Source: Caballeronia arvi (GTDB lineage Bacteria > Pseudomonadota > Gammaproteobacteria > Burkholderiales > Burkholderiaceae). Taken from it: a DNA stretch of 64,000 bases. Positions 37,531-46,610 of the stretch are shown one piece after another. The notes under the pieces are model-generated. The model was not told where the DNA came from and made no database searches. It worked only from the letters and a program-made list of their open reading frames with translations. The position numbers were made by a program, and so were the translations under genes. Where the stretch lies: positions 62,001-126,000 of the forward strand of contig NZ_FCOM02000015.1 in the NCBI RefSeq assembly GCF_001544695.2, given 5' to 3'. Numbering within the stretch: position 1 is the stretch's first letter; each line of letters opens with the position of its first letter.

Positions 37531-37607
37531 GGCGCGCCCCGCGCTTGAGAGTTGGGCGGATCGTCCCTATCTCGTAGAAACAGACCGCCAGAATTAGGAG
37601 AAAACGC

Positions 37608-38456
37608 ATGGATACGACCCTCGCCACCTTTGAGAACGACGTCATCAACGCGTCGATGCTCGCGCCCGTTCTGGTCGATTTCTGGGCGCCCTGGTGCGGC
37701 CCCTGCAAGACGCTCGGCCCGATGCTGGAACGGCTCGAAGCCGAGGCCGCGGGCAAGTGGAAGCTCGTGAAGGTGAACGTCGATGAAAATCAGGAACTCG
37801 CCGCGCATTTCCAGGTGCGCAGCATTCCGCACGTCGTCGCGTTCGCAGAAGGCCAGCCGGTCGATCAGTTCATCGGCGTGTTGCCGGAAGGCCAGTTGCG
37901 CGAATTTCTCGACCGGCTCGTGCCCGACGGCGCCGATGCCGAGCGCCGCATCGCGCAAGCCGCGTGGGCCGCGGGCAAGCGCAAGGAAGCCATCGATACG
38001 ATCAAGGCCGCGATCGCGCTCGATCCCGGCTGGGACGATGCGCGTCTCGACCTGATCGAATGGCTGATCGCGGAGCGCCGAATCGACGAAGCGAAGGAAG
38101 AGAACAAGCTGCTGTCGCCGAAAACGACGCAGGGCATCGATGCGCGCTATAACGCGCTGAAGACCGAGCTCGACGCCGCCGATGCAGCCGCCGATCTTCC
38201 GCCCGCCGACGCGCTGATCGACGCGGTCAACGCGAATCCCGACGATCTGGACGCGCGCTTCGCGCTCGCCAACCGCCTGATTGCGGGACGCGATTACGAC
38301 GGCGCGCTGGAGCATCTGTTCGCGATCGTCACCCGCGACCGCGCCTTCATGGACGATGTCGGCCGCAAGACGATGCTTTCGGTGTTCGACCTCGCCGCGA
38401 GTCAGCCGGATCTGGTATCGAAGTGGCGGCGCAGGCTGAGCGCGGCGATGAACTGA
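37608..38456 (+). CDS. cnoX: Thioredoxin-TPR protein CnoX (YbbN)
   Basis: The 282-residue protein has an N-terminal thioredoxin domain with an intact WCGPC active site (29-33) and cis-Pro region VRSIPHVVAF. TPR-like helices follow (KRKEAIDTIKAAIALDPGWD, RDYDGALEHLFAIVTRDRAF). CnoX proteins are chaperone-redox holdases that hand clients to GroEL. Unlike E. coli CnoX, which has SQHC, this one keeps both Cys, so it can also be an oxidoreductase. AGGAGAAAA precedes the ATG. Confidence 0.93.
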   Translation: MDTTLATFENDVINASMLAPVLVDFWAPWCGPCKTLGPMLERLEAEAAGKWKLVKVNVDENQELAAHFQVRSIPHVVAFAEGQPVDQFIGVLPEGQLREFLDRLVPDGADAERRIAQAAWAAGKRKEAIDTIKAAIALDPGWDDARLDLIEWLIAERRIDEAKEENKLLSPKTTQGIDARYNALKTELDAADAAADLPPADALIDAVNANPDDLDARFALANRLIAGRDYDGALEHLFAIVTRDRAFMDDVGRKTMLSVFDLAASQPDLVSKWRRRLSAAMN

Positions 38457-38475
38457 TCCGTGCTTTCAGATCGAT

Positions 38476-38508
38476 ACGGCCAGCCTTCCAAAGCTGGCCG
38501 TTTTGTTT
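38476..38508 (+). terminator. Intrinsic terminator of cnoX
   Basis: The 9-bp stem ACGGCCAGC/GCTGGCCGT (38476-38484 and 38493-38501) is followed by a TTTGTTTT run. Confidence 0.88.
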
Positions 38509-38521
38509 TCAGGCGGCGCTC

Positions 38522-39361
38522 TCAGGCCGCACTTTTAGCCAGCGCCCTCAATACATGCGCGGCCGCTGCGAAACCGAAGCTCGCCGTCACGCACACGCTC
38601 GATCCGAACCCCGCGCAATTGAGTCCGACCGGCCCGGTGTAACCCACTCCGGTTTCGAGATGTTCGGCGCCTTCGCTGATATCGCATGCGGCCGCTTCGG
38701 GATAGATCAGCGGCTCGTCCGAATACACCGCGCTCACCTTGAAGCGCGCCTTCGGCCCGCGCGGAAAGCCGTGCAGCTTGCGCAACTGGCCGCGCACTTT
38801 CGACAGCAACGGATCCTGGATCGTGAGCGCGAGATCGTCGATGCGGATGCGCGTCGGATCAAGCTGCCCGCCCGCGCCGCCGACGGTGATGAGCGCCTGC
38901 TTGCGCGCGACGCACCACGCGATCAGCGCGGTTTTTGTCCGCACGCTGTCGATCGCATCGACGACGTAATCGAAGCCGTTGCCGAGCGTCGCGTCGAAGT
39001 TGCCGGGCTCGACGAAGTCTTCGATCTGCCGCACATCGCAGGCCGGATCGATCAGCCTGATGCGCTCGGCCATCGCCGTGACTTTCGCCTTGCCGTAGTT
39101 GCCGTCGAGCGCGTGAATCTGCCGGTTGGTGTTGCTCTCCGCGACGTTGTCGAGATCGATCAGCGTCAGCGTGCCGACCGCGCTGCGCGCGAGTGCCTCG
39201 GCGACCCACGAGCCCACGCCGCCGATGCCGATCACCGCGACATGCGCCCTCTCGAAGGCGGCGAGCGCGGGTGCGCCATACAGACGCGCGATGCCGCCGA
39301 AGCGGCGCTCGCGGTCGGCGTCATCGGAAGGCGGTACCGCAGTGCTGGATGAAACGTTCAT
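38522..39361 (-). CDS. tcdA: tRNA threonylcarbamoyladenosine dehydratase
   Basis: The 279-residue E1-like enzyme cyclises t6A to ct6A. The ATP-binding motif VAVIGIGGVGSWVAEALAR and the sequence LIDLDNVAESNTNRQIHAL identify the TcdA/CsdL family. DYVVDAIDSVRTKTALIAWC and a C-terminal hydrophobic tail (GFGSSVCVTASFGFAAAAHV) are also typical. The start is MNVSSSTAV at 39361. It shares the t6A pathway with tsaE in this window. It is convergent with cnoX. Confidence 0.94.
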   Translation of the reverse strand: MNVSSSTAVPPSDDADRERRFGGIARLYGAPALAAFERAHVAVIGIGGVGSWVAEALARSAVGTLTLIDLDNVAESNTNRQIHALDGNYGKAKVTAMAERIRLIDPACDVRQIEDFVEPGNFDATLGNGFDYVVDAIDSVRTKTALIAWCVARKQALITVGGAGGQLDPTRIRIDDLALTIQDPLLSKVRGQLRKLHGFPRGPKARFKVSAVYSDEPLIYPEAAACDISEGAEHLETGVGYTGPVGLNCAGFGSSVCVTASFGFAAAAHVLRALAKSAA

Positions 39362-39645
39362 GTCGTGCGTCGATAAAACCGGAGTTGTTGAAAGCAAACC
39401 AAAAGCCATGAAATACCGCGCGCCTTGTGCTGCGTCAATCAACGCTTACAGCGGGCTGTCGGGTATGGAAACTTACGTGCCCGATCATGCAAAATTCGAC
39501 CGAATTGCGTATTCTGCCTTATCGAAACCCTGAACGTGATAGCCGCAAACGCCGTGCTCCGCGGCGCGCACCGCGTTCAAGGGTAATCAGGGCAAGATCG
39601 TTTCTCCTTGGCTATACTGACCGCGACTGTAGCGCTTGCATAAAA

Positions 39646-40287
39646 ATGACGACTCTCGCAGATCTTCGTAAAAACTATTCGCGCGGCGCGCTCGATGCCG
39701 CCGATGTGAATCCGGACCCGGTGCAACAGTTTCATACATGGTTCGCGCAGGCGCTCGATGCCAAGCTGCCCGAACCCAACGCCATGACCCTGGCGACCGT
39801 CGATGAAGAAGGGCGTCCGTCCGCGCGCATCGTGCTCATCAAGGGTGTCGACGAGCGCGGATTCGTTTTCTTCACGAATTACGAAAGCCGCAAGGGCCGC
39901 GAACTCGCCGCCAATTCCGCTGCGAGCCTGCTGTTCCACTGGATCGAACTCGAGCGCCAGGTGCGCATCGAGGGCCGCGTCGAAAAGACGAGCGATGCAG
40001 AGAGCGACGCGTATTACGCATCGCGGCCGCTCGGCTCGCGTATCGGCGCGTGGGCATCGGACCAGAGTCAGCCGCTCGAAAGCCGCGAGGCGCTGGAAGC
40101 GCGCGAGCGCGAGATGGTCGCCAAATATGGTGACGCGCCGCCGCGCCCGCCGCATTGGGGCGGTTATCGCGTCGTGCCGGATTGCATCGAATTCTGGCAG
40201 GGACGGCCGTCGAGGCTGCACGACCGCATCGTCTATACGCGTGACGGCGCGGGCGGTGCCTGGCAAATCATAAGACTCGCGCCGTAA
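39646..40287 (+). CDS. pdxH: Pyridoxamine 5'-phosphate oxidase
   Basis: The 213-residue FMN enzyme makes pyridoxal 5'-phosphate. AMTLATVDEEGRPSARIVLIKG, FVFFTNYESRKGRELAANS, FHWIELERQVRIEGRVEKT, SRPLGSRIGAWASDQSQ and the C-terminal WGGYRVVP ... WQGRPSRLHDR are the standard PdxH motifs. The start MTTLADLRKNYS at 39646 is supported by homologues. It is a single gene upstream of cfa. Confidence 0.97.
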   Translation: MTTLADLRKNYSRGALDAADVNPDPVQQFHTWFAQALDAKLPEPNAMTLATVDEEGRPSARIVLIKGVDERGFVFFTNYESRKGRELAANSAASLLFHWIELERQVRIEGRVEKTSDAESDAYYASRPLGSRIGAWASDQSQPLESREALEAREREMVAKYGDAPPRPPHWGGYRVVPDCIEFWQGRPSRLHDRIVYTRDGAGGAWQIIRLAP

Positions 40288-40388
40288 TGTAAAACGAGCG
40301 CGAGCGCTGGCAACAACCGAGATCGCAACGGCAACGAACATGAAGGCGCGGGCCTTCCCTTGATTTTCTTTAGCGCGGAGAAACAAGC

Positions 40389-41603
40389 ATGTTCTGGGAG
40401 AAAAAGCTGACGCAGTGGGTTCAGGAAGTCCGCGACCGGGCCAACGTGCCCGCGCGGCTCGTGCTGTGGGACGGCCAGCAGCACGATTTCGGACAGTTCG
40501 CGGCGCCGCAGGTGACGCTGCACGTCAAGAGCGCGACCGCGCTGCCCTATCTGCTCGAACCGAGTCTCGACAACCTCGGCGAAGCCTACGTGAAGGGCAA
40601 GATCGATATCGAGGGCAAGCTCTCCGACATCATCAACGTCAGCTATTCGCTTGCGAAGAGCACGGTGACGAGCGCGAGCAAGCTCGCCCGCGTGCGACGC
40701 TACTTCACTCACTCGAAGTCGTCGGACAAAAAAGCCATTCAGTACCACTACGATGTGTCGAACGAGTTCTATCAGCTCTGGCTCGACAAGAACATGGTGT
40801 ATTCGTGCGCGTACTTCGAGAACGGCGACGAAGACATCGACACCGCGCAACTCAAGAAGATCGACCACATTCTCACGAAGATCCAGGTTCAGCCGGGGCA
40901 CAGGCTGCTGGATATCGGCTGCGGCTGGGGCGCGCTCGTCATCCGCGCGGCGCAGAAGTTCGGCGCGCAGTGCGTGGGCGTCACGCTCTCCGAAAACCAG
41001 TTCAGGCTCGCGACCGAGCGCGTGAAGGCCGCCGGCCTCGAAGACAGGGTCGAGATTCGCCTGCAGGACTATCGCGACATTCCGGGGCAGTTCGACCGCA
41101 TCACGAGCGTCGGCATGTTCGAGCATGTCGGGCGCAAGAATCTGCCGGACTACTTCGCGAAGATGCGCGATCTGCTCGTCGATGACGGCGTCGCGTTGAA
41201 TCACGGCATCACGTCTTCCGACGCCGATAGCGGCGAAACCTCGCTCGGCGGCGGCGAGTTCATCGACCGATACGTGTTCCCCGATGGCGAGCTGCCGCAC
41301 ATCGGTCTCGCGCTCGAAAGCATGCAGCGCGGCGGTCTGGAGGCGATCGACATCGAAAGCCTGCGGCGGCATTACGCGCATACGCTCGGAATCTGGGCCG
41401 AGCGGTTCGAGCAACACGCGGAAGAAGCGAAGAAGCTCGTCGACGACGAGCATTTCCGCATCTGGCGCGTGTATCTGGCGGGCTGCGCGTATGCGTTCGA
41501 AAACGACGATGTATCGATCTATCAGGTGGTCTGCCGCAAGGCGGGCCGCAGTGCGACGACATTGCCGTGGTCGCGGCGGTATCTCTACGAGAAGGCGCTC
41601 TGA
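40389..41603 (+). CDS. cfa: Cyclopropane-fatty-acyl-phospholipid synthase
   Basis: The 404-residue SAM-dependent enzyme methylenates membrane unsaturated acyl chains. IQYHYDVSNEFYQLWLDKNM, YSCAYF, LLDIGCGWGALVIRAAQKFG (SAM site) and FDRITSVGMFEHVGRKN are characteristic. The bicarbonate/catalytic-site region QVVCRKAG and WSRRYLYEK lie at the end. AGCGCGGAG precedes the ATG at 40389. The downstream DUF72 frame begins inside its 3' end. Confidence 0.95.
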   Translation: MFWEKKLTQWVQEVRDRANVPARLVLWDGQQHDFGQFAAPQVTLHVKSATALPYLLEPSLDNLGEAYVKGKIDIEGKLSDIINVSYSLAKSTVTSASKLARVRRYFTHSKSSDKKAIQYHYDVSNEFYQLWLDKNMVYSCAYFENGDEDIDTAQLKKIDHILTKIQVQPGHRLLDIGCGWGALVIRAAQKFGAQCVGVTLSENQFRLATERVKAAGLEDRVEIRLQDYRDIPGQFDRITSVGMFEHVGRKNLPDYFAKMRDLLVDDGVALNHGITSSDADSGETSLGGGEFIDRYVFPDGELPHIGLALESMQRGGLEAIDIESLRRHYAHTLGIWAERFEQHAEEAKKLVDDEHFRIWRVYLAGCAYAFENDDVSIYQVVCRKAGRSATTLPWSRRYLYEKAL

Positions 41604-42676
41604 ATCCATCGCCCGACTCTTCCGAGGCCGAACAGAGCGATCTGTTCGGCGCACCCCCCGCTCCTACCGAAGCTGCGAAGCCGGTGAAGCCGGCAAAGCA
41701 ACCCAAGCCGCGCGGCGTCCTGCCCGCGCCTTCGCAGCCCGAACTCGAAACGCTCGCGACGCGCCTGCCCGGCACGGTCCGTCTCGGCACATCGACGTGG
41801 TCGTTTCCCGGCTGGCGCGGCATCGTCTACGGCGACGAGTATTCGAACGCAAAACTTTCGCGCGACGGCCTCACCGCTTATGGCGCGCATCCGCTTCTGA
41901 AAAGCGTGTCGATCGACCGCTCGTTCTACGCGCCGTTGTCACTCGCGGAGTACGCGCGTTACGCGTCGCAGGTGCCGGAGCATTTTCGCTTCATCGTGAA
42001 GGCGCCCGCTTCCGTCACCGATGCCTTCGTGCGCGGAGAGCGCGGCTCGCCGGACGCCGAGAACCCGGCGTTTCTGAACGCGCAAATCGCCATCGACGAG
42101 TTCGTGACGCCTTGCGTCGGCGGTCTCAGCGCGAAAGCGGGCGCCCTCGTGTTCCAGTTCTCCCCGCTGCCCGATGCGATGATCGTCGATCCGGCGCACT
42201 TTATCGACCGACTGTCCGCGTTCCTGAACGCGCTGCCGCTGCTCGAAGGCGAGTCGTGCTACGCGGTAGAGATTCGCGACGCCGTGATGCTCACGCCGCG
42301 CTTCATCCGCGCATTGCGCGATGCGAATGTGCGCTATTGCATCGGCGTGCACGCGCGCATGCCGGACGTGCGGCGTCAGGCGAAAGCGCTCGCGCTGCTC
42401 GATGAAGAAAAGATGGGACCGCTCGTCGTACGCTGGAGTCTGCACAGCGGCTTTCGCTATGAACAGGCGAAGGCGAAGTACGAGCCGTTCGACAAGATCG
42501 TCGATGAAGACATCGATACCCGCGAAGCGCTCGCCGAACTGGCCGCGCGCTATGCGATCGCGGGCCAGCCGGTCGTGCTCGCTGCAAACAACAAGGCGGA
42601 AGGCTCCGCGCCGCTCACGTGCATCGCGCTCGCGCGCGGCATCGCTGAACACTGCGAGCGCGCGCGAGGAAACTAA
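41567..42676 (+). CDS. DUF72 (YecE-like) TIM-barrel protein
   Basis: The DUF72 domain begins with VRLGTSTWSFPGWRGIVY and contains SVSIDRSFYAPLSLAEYARY, FRFIVKAPASVTDAF and a late VLAANNKAEGSAP region. The function of the family is unknown. The first about 60 residues are a Pro/Ala/Lys-rich lead. The only standard start is a GTG at 41567 inside cfa (37-base overlap). A CTG at 41600, after GAGAAGG, could be the true start, giving a protein about 11 residues shorter. Confidence 0.82.
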   Translation: MVAAVSLREGALNPSPDSSEAEQSDLFGAPPAPTEAAKPVKPAKQPKPRGVLPAPSQPELETLATRLPGTVRLGTSTWSFPGWRGIVYGDEYSNAKLSRDGLTAYGAHPLLKSVSIDRSFYAPLSLAEYARYASQVPEHFRFIVKAPASVTDAFVRGERGSPDAENPAFLNAQIAIDEFVTPCVGGLSAKAGALVFQFSPLPDAMIVDPAHFIDRLSAFLNALPLLEGESCYAVEIRDAVMLTPRFIRALRDANVRYCIGVHARMPDVRRQAKALALLDEEKMGPLVVRWSLHSGFRYEQAKAKYEPFDKIVDEDIDTREALAELAARYAIAGQPVVLAANNKAEGSAPLTCIALARGIAEHCERARGN

Positions 42677-42692
42677 AAGCGCTGGAAGCGCA

Positions 42693-43250
42693 TCACGCCT
42701 TCAGCCGGTGCACGAACTTCTTGCGAAACTTCGCGACCTTCGGCCCGACCACCGCCGCGCAATAGCCCTGATTCGGATGCTGCGCGAAGTAGTTCTGGTG
42801 ATACGCCTCGGCGGCATAGTAGTCGTCGTCGAGCGGCACGACTTGCGTGACGATCTTCCCGCCGTAGATATCCTCGCGCTGCAATTCGTCGATGACTTCG
42901 AGCGCCGTCTTGCGCTGCTCTTCGGAATGCGTGAACACGGCCGAGCGATACTGCGTGCCAACGTCGTTGCCTTGCCGGTTGAGCTGCGTCGGATCGTGCG
43001 TCGCGAAGAAAATCTCGAGCACCTCGCGATAGCTGATGACCGACGGATCGAACACGACCTTCACCACTTCGGCGTGACCGGTATCGCCTTCACAGACCTG
43101 CTCGTAGGAAGGATCGACAACCTGGCCGCCCGCATAGCCCGATTCGACCGACTCCACGCCCTGCACCGCGAGAAACACGGCTTCGGTGCACCAGAAACAT
43201 CCGCCGCCGAGCGTCGCGGTTTCGAATTTCTCTTGGCTACTCTGAGTCAT
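42693..43250 (-). CDS. msrA: Peptide methionine sulfoxide reductase A
   Basis: The 185-residue enzyme repairs oxidised Met. The catalytic motif GGGCFWCTEAVF places the active Cys at 18. GYAGG, YEQVCEGDTGHAEVVKVVFDP, QGNDVGTQYRSAVFTH and PNQGYCAAVVGPKVAKFRKKF follow. The presence of CxxC-like C18/C21 and C-terminal CAAV suggests the usual thioredoxin-recycled form. It is convergent with the DUF72 gene. Confidence 0.96.
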   Translation of the reverse strand: MTQSSQEKFETATLGGGCFWCTEAVFLAVQGVESVESGYAGGQVVDPSYEQVCEGDTGHAEVVKVVFDPSVISYREVLEIFFATHDPTQLNRQGNDVGTQYRSAVFTHSEEQRKTALEVIDELQREDIYGGKIVTQVVPLDDDYYAAEAYHQNYFAQHPNQGYCAAVVGPKVAKFRKKFVHRLKA

Positions 43251-43540
43251 AAAGCGCCACTCCTCATCAAGTGCTTGCGGCCACGCCGCGGATCATGCAT
43301 ATGGATGCGCGCATCGATTTTTTCAATTTCCGCGACGCGTACGCGATGAGTTCGAGCTTACTGGGTTTGGCTAACTCGCGCCGAAGCCCTCTCGATTGCT
43401 GGCGAGTTGCTGGCAAATGGCGGCTACCGGCAGCCGATTCCGATAGAATCGAAACTAATTTCCCGCTTTTACATGACTTCTGAAAAGGTCCTTCCGACTG
43501 AAGCGCGACGCGCGGCCGGCTCGGTAGCACACTCTGCCAA

Positions 43541-44053
43541 ATGACACGCGCCAAATCTCCGAACTTCGATCCCACCGCGTTTCGTGCCGCGCTCGGCCAG
43601 TTCGCGACCGGCGTCACGGTCATCACGACGCGCACCGAATCCGGCCAGTTGATCGGCATCACCGCGAGTTCGTTCAATTCGGTGTCGCTGAATCCGCCGC
43701 TCGTGCTGTGGAGTCTCGCTACGAAATCGGCGTCGATGCCGGTTTTCCGAGCGAACAGTCATTACGTGGTGAACGTGCTGGCGTCGTCGCAACTGGAATT
43801 GTGCAAGCGTTTCGCGACAGTCAAGGGCGACCGCTTCGCCGGCGTCTCGCACGCGGCGGGCGATACCGGCATGCCCGTGCTCGACGGCGCGCTCGCGTGG
43901 TTCGAATGCCACAACCGCAGCCGCTATGACGAAGGCGATCACGTGATCTTCGTCGGCGAAGTGGAACGCTGCGGCGTGCGCGAAGATGCGAGCGACGTCG
44001 CGCCGCTCGTCTTCCAGGCCGGCGGCTTTCACACGCTCGGACCGCTCGAATGA
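43541..44053 (+). CDS. Flavin reductase-like (FMN-binding) protein
   Basis: The 170-residue protein is of the flavin reductase/HpaC split-barrel type: FRAALGQFATGVTVITTR, GITASSFNSVSLNPPLVLWSL, YVVNVLASSQLELCKRFA and a final HVIFVGEVERCGV block. Such enzymes supply reduced FMN/FAD to a monooxygenase partner. No monooxygenase is adjacent, so its partner is unknown. The start at 43541 lacks a strong Shine-Dalgarno. It is convergent with kynR, ending one base from that gene's stop. Confidence 0.88.
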   Translation: MTRAKSPNFDPTAFRAALGQFATGVTVITTRTESGQLIGITASSFNSVSLNPPLVLWSLATKSASMPVFRANSHYVVNVLASSQLELCKRFATVKGDRFAGVSHAAGDTGMPVLDGALAWFECHNRSRYDEGDHVIFVGEVERCGVREDASDVAPLVFQAGGFHTLGPLE

Positions 44054-44054
44054 C

Positions 44055-44558
44055 TTACGCGATGTGGCCGCGTCCCGGCTGCTCGATCAGCGCGACGGGC
44101 ACGCCCGCATCGTCTTTCATCGTCTGAAGCACGATGTTCGAACGGATGTCGATGACGCCGGGCGCCTTGTACAGCTTCGAGAGAATGAAATCCGAATAGT
44201 GCTTGAGGTTGTGCGCAAGCACCCGCAGCACGTAATGCGTGTCGCCCGTGACGACGAACGCGCCGACCACTTCCGGCCATTCGCGCACGGCGGCGGCGAA
44301 CTTCTCGTGCCAGTTTTCCTGGTCGTTGCGCATCGAGACGTGGACGAACGCCTCCAGTTCGATACCGAGCCGCTCGCGGTCGAGACACGCGCGATAGCTC
44401 GCGATCACCCCTTCCTCTTCCAGCAGCCTCATCCGGCGCAAGCACGCCGACGGCGAGAGCGAGATGCGCTCCGCCAGGTCCAGGTTACTGATCCGTCCAT
44501 CTTCCTGCAGTACCGCCAGAATTCGGCAATCTGTTGCATCGAGCGTGAAGCCGGTCAT
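44055..44558 (-). CDS. kynR: Lrp/AsnC-family regulator of kynurenine catabolism
   Basis: The 167-residue protein has an AsnC HTH (TDCRILAVLQEDGRISNLDLAERISLSPSACLRRM) and a RAM effector domain (AFVHVSMRNDQENWHEKFA, HYVLRVLAHNLKHYSDFIL). Divergent placement next to kynBUA matches KynR in Pseudomonas and Burkholderia, which activates the operon in response to kynurenine. That assignment is by synteny and family, not by a direct test. Confidence 0.88.
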   Translation of the reverse strand: MTGFTLDATDCRILAVLQEDGRISNLDLAERISLSPSACLRRMRLLEEEGVIASYRACLDRERLGIELEAFVHVSMRNDQENWHEKFAAAVREWPEVVGAFVVTGDTHYVLRVLAHNLKHYSDFILSKLYKAPGVIDIRSNIVLQTMKDDAGVPVALIEQPGRGHIA

Positions 44559-44691
44559 TTTTGAGTCCCCTAGCCCGTTTCATCGAATTATGTTCTAAGC
44601 GCGACAGTTTTGGGTGGTTATTTCGCAAGCACTTTTCGAGATGACACGACTATGATTTGACGCATATCCACGCTTTCTGCTAGGGCGCGTC
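44559..44691. promoter_or_regulatory. kynR/kynB divergent control region
   Basis: The 133-base region contains AT-richer sequence (GAATTATGTTC near 44584-44594; GACTATGATTTGACGCATAT near 44649-44668) and must include the kynR and kyn operon promoters and the expected KynR operator. I could not delimit a symmetrical Lrp site. Confidence 0.5.
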
Positions 44692-45318
44692 ATGACACTT
44701 TTCGACATTTCACCGCCGATCGACACCGCGACGCCCGTCTGGCCCGGCGACACGCGCGTCGGCATCGAGCGCGTGTGGCGCATGGAGGCGGGCTCGCCCG
44801 TCAACGTCGCGCGGCTCACGCTCTCGCCGCACACGGGCGCGCACGCGGACGCACCGCTGCACTACGACGAGCACGGCGCGCCGATCGGCGAAGTCGCGCT
44901 CGATACCTACATCGGTGCGTGCCGCGTCGTGCATTGCATCGGCGCGTCGCCGCTCGTGACGCCTGTGCACGTCGCTGATTTTCTCGGCGACGCGCCTGCG
45001 CGCATCCTGTTGCGCACTTACACGAACGCGCCCCTCGACGCGTGGGACAGCAACTTCACCGCGGTCGCGCCTGAAACCATCGACTTGCTGGCGGAAAAAG
45101 GCGTGAAGCTCATCGGCATCGATACGCCGTCGCTCGATCCGCATCACTCGAAGACGATGGACGCGCACCGGCGCATCCGCGCGCACGGCATGGCGATTCT
45201 CGAAGGCCTCGTGCTCGATGCCGTCGCACCTGGCGATTACGAGCTGATCGCGCTCCCGCTCAAATTCTCGACGCTCGATGCGAGCCCGGTTCGCGCCGTC
45301 CTGCGTCCGCTTTCCTGA
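44692..45318 (+). CDS. kynB: Kynurenine formamidase
   Basis: The 208-residue zinc cyclase-type hydrolase converts N-formylkynurenine to kynurenine. It has FDISPPIDTATPVWPGDT and the metal motif SPHTGAHADAPLHYDEHGAP. LIGIDTPSLDPHHSKTMDAH is also characteristic of KynB. Its stop is immediately followed by the kynU start, so the two are coupled. It belongs to the tryptophan to anthranilate pathway. Confidence 0.95.
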   Translation: MTLFDISPPIDTATPVWPGDTRVGIERVWRMEAGSPVNVARLTLSPHTGAHADAPLHYDEHGAPIGEVALDTYIGACRVVHCIGASPLVTPVHVADFLGDAPARILLRTYTNAPLDAWDSNFTAVAPETIDLLAEKGVKLIGIDTPSLDPHHSKTMDAHRRIRAHGMAILEGLVLDAVAPGDYELIALPLKFSTLDASPVRAVLRPLS

Positions 45319-46596
45319 ATGATCTCCAACTATATGGACTTTTCGATGAAACATCGTGACGAAGCCGTGTCGCTCGACCGCGACGATGCCCTGCGCGCGC
45401 TGCGCGACCAGTTCGCACTCGCGGACGGTGTGATCTATCTCGACGGCAACTCGCTCGGCGTGCCGCCGAAGGCCGCCGCCGCGCGCGCCGCCGGCGTGAT
45501 CGCTGCAGAATGGGGCGAAGGCCTGATCCGCAGCTGGAACACGGCGGGCTGGTTCGCGCTGCCGAAACGCCTCGGCAACAAGCTTAGCGCCTTGATCGGC
45601 GCGGGCGCGGACGAAGTCGTCGTCACCGACACGATTTCCGCGAATCTCTTCAAGATTCTGTCGGCGGCGCTGAAGCTCGCGAACGAGCGCGATCCGAAGC
45701 GCCGCGTGATCGTCTCCGAACGTTCGAACTTTCCGACCGATCTGTACATCGCGCAGGGCCTGATCGAGCAACTGGATCGCGGCTACGAGCTGCGTCTCGT
45801 CGATGATCCGTCCGAGTTGCAGACCGCCATCGACGAAAACACCGCGATCGCGATGATCACGCATGTCAACTATCGCACCGGCTACATGCACGACATGGCC
45901 GCGCTCACGCAGACGATTCATCGCGCGGGCGCGCTCGCCGTCTGGGATCTCGCGCATTCGGCAGGCGCCGTGCCGGTCGATCTGAACGGCGTCGGCGCGG
46001 ATTACGCGGTCGGCTGCACGTACAAGTATCTGAACGGCGGTCCGGGCTCGCCCGCGTTCGTGTGGGTGCCGAAGCGCCATCAGAACGCGTTTTCGCAGCC
46101 GCTCTCGGGCTGGTGGGGCCACAAGAAACCGTTCGAAATGGACCCGGTGTATCGCCCGGACGACGGCGTCGGGCGCTTTCTCTGCGGCACGCAGCCGATC
46201 GTGTCGATGTCGCTCGTCGAATGCGGTCTCGATGTTTTCCTGCAAACCGACATGCAGTCGATGCGCCGGAAATCGCTGGCGCTGGGCGATCTGTTCATCG
46301 AGCTGGTCGAAGCGCGTTGCGGCGAATTTCCGCTCTCGCTCGCGACGCCGCGCGAACACGCGCAACGCGGCTCGCAGGTGAGCTTCGAGCATCCGCACGG
46401 CTACGAGGTGATGCAGGCGCTGATCGCGCGCGGCGTGATCGGCGATTATCGCGAGCCGCGCATTCTGCGCTTCGGCTTCACACCGCTCTATACGCGCTTC
46501 GTCGATGTATGGGACGCCGTCGAAATCCTGCGCGACGTGCTCGCGACCGAAAGCTGGCGCGCGCCCGAATTCGCCGAACGCGCGTCGGTGACCTGA
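45319..46596 (+). CDS. kynU: Kynureninase
   Basis: The PLP enzyme cleaves kynurenine to anthranilate and alanine. YLDGNSLGVPPKAA, WGEGLIRSWNTAGWFALP, NYRTGYMHDM, VWDLAHSAGAVPVDL and the PLP-Lys motif GCTYKYLNGGPGSPAFVWV are present. The start is uncertain: 45319 directly abuts the kynB stop, while in-frame ATGs at 45334 and 45346 also exist and homologues often begin near the third (MKHRDEA). From 45319 the protein has 425 residues. Confidence 0.95.
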   Translation: MISNYMDFSMKHRDEAVSLDRDDALRALRDQFALADGVIYLDGNSLGVPPKAAAARAAGVIAAEWGEGLIRSWNTAGWFALPKRLGNKLSALIGAGADEVVVTDTISANLFKILSAALKLANERDPKRRVIVSERSNFPTDLYIAQGLIEQLDRGYELRLVDDPSELQTAIDENTAIAMITHVNYRTGYMHDMAALTQTIHRAGALAVWDLAHSAGAVPVDLNGVGADYAVGCTYKYLNGGPGSPAFVWVPKRHQNAFSQPLSGWWGHKKPFEMDPVYRPDDGVGRFLCGTQPIVSMSLVECGLDVFLQTDMQSMRRKSLALGDLFIELVEARCGEFPLSLATPREHAQRGSQVSFEHPHGYEVMQALIARGVIGDYREPRILRFGFTPLYTRFVDVWDAVEILRDVLATESWRAPEFAERASVT

Positions 46597-46610
46597 GAGG
46601 AATGTCGATC

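Noticed and set aside
43251..43540. Possible small gene between msrA and the flavin reductase (frame 43271-43483)
   Set aside because: No ribosome-binding site, no family and unconvincing composition; treated as intergenic.
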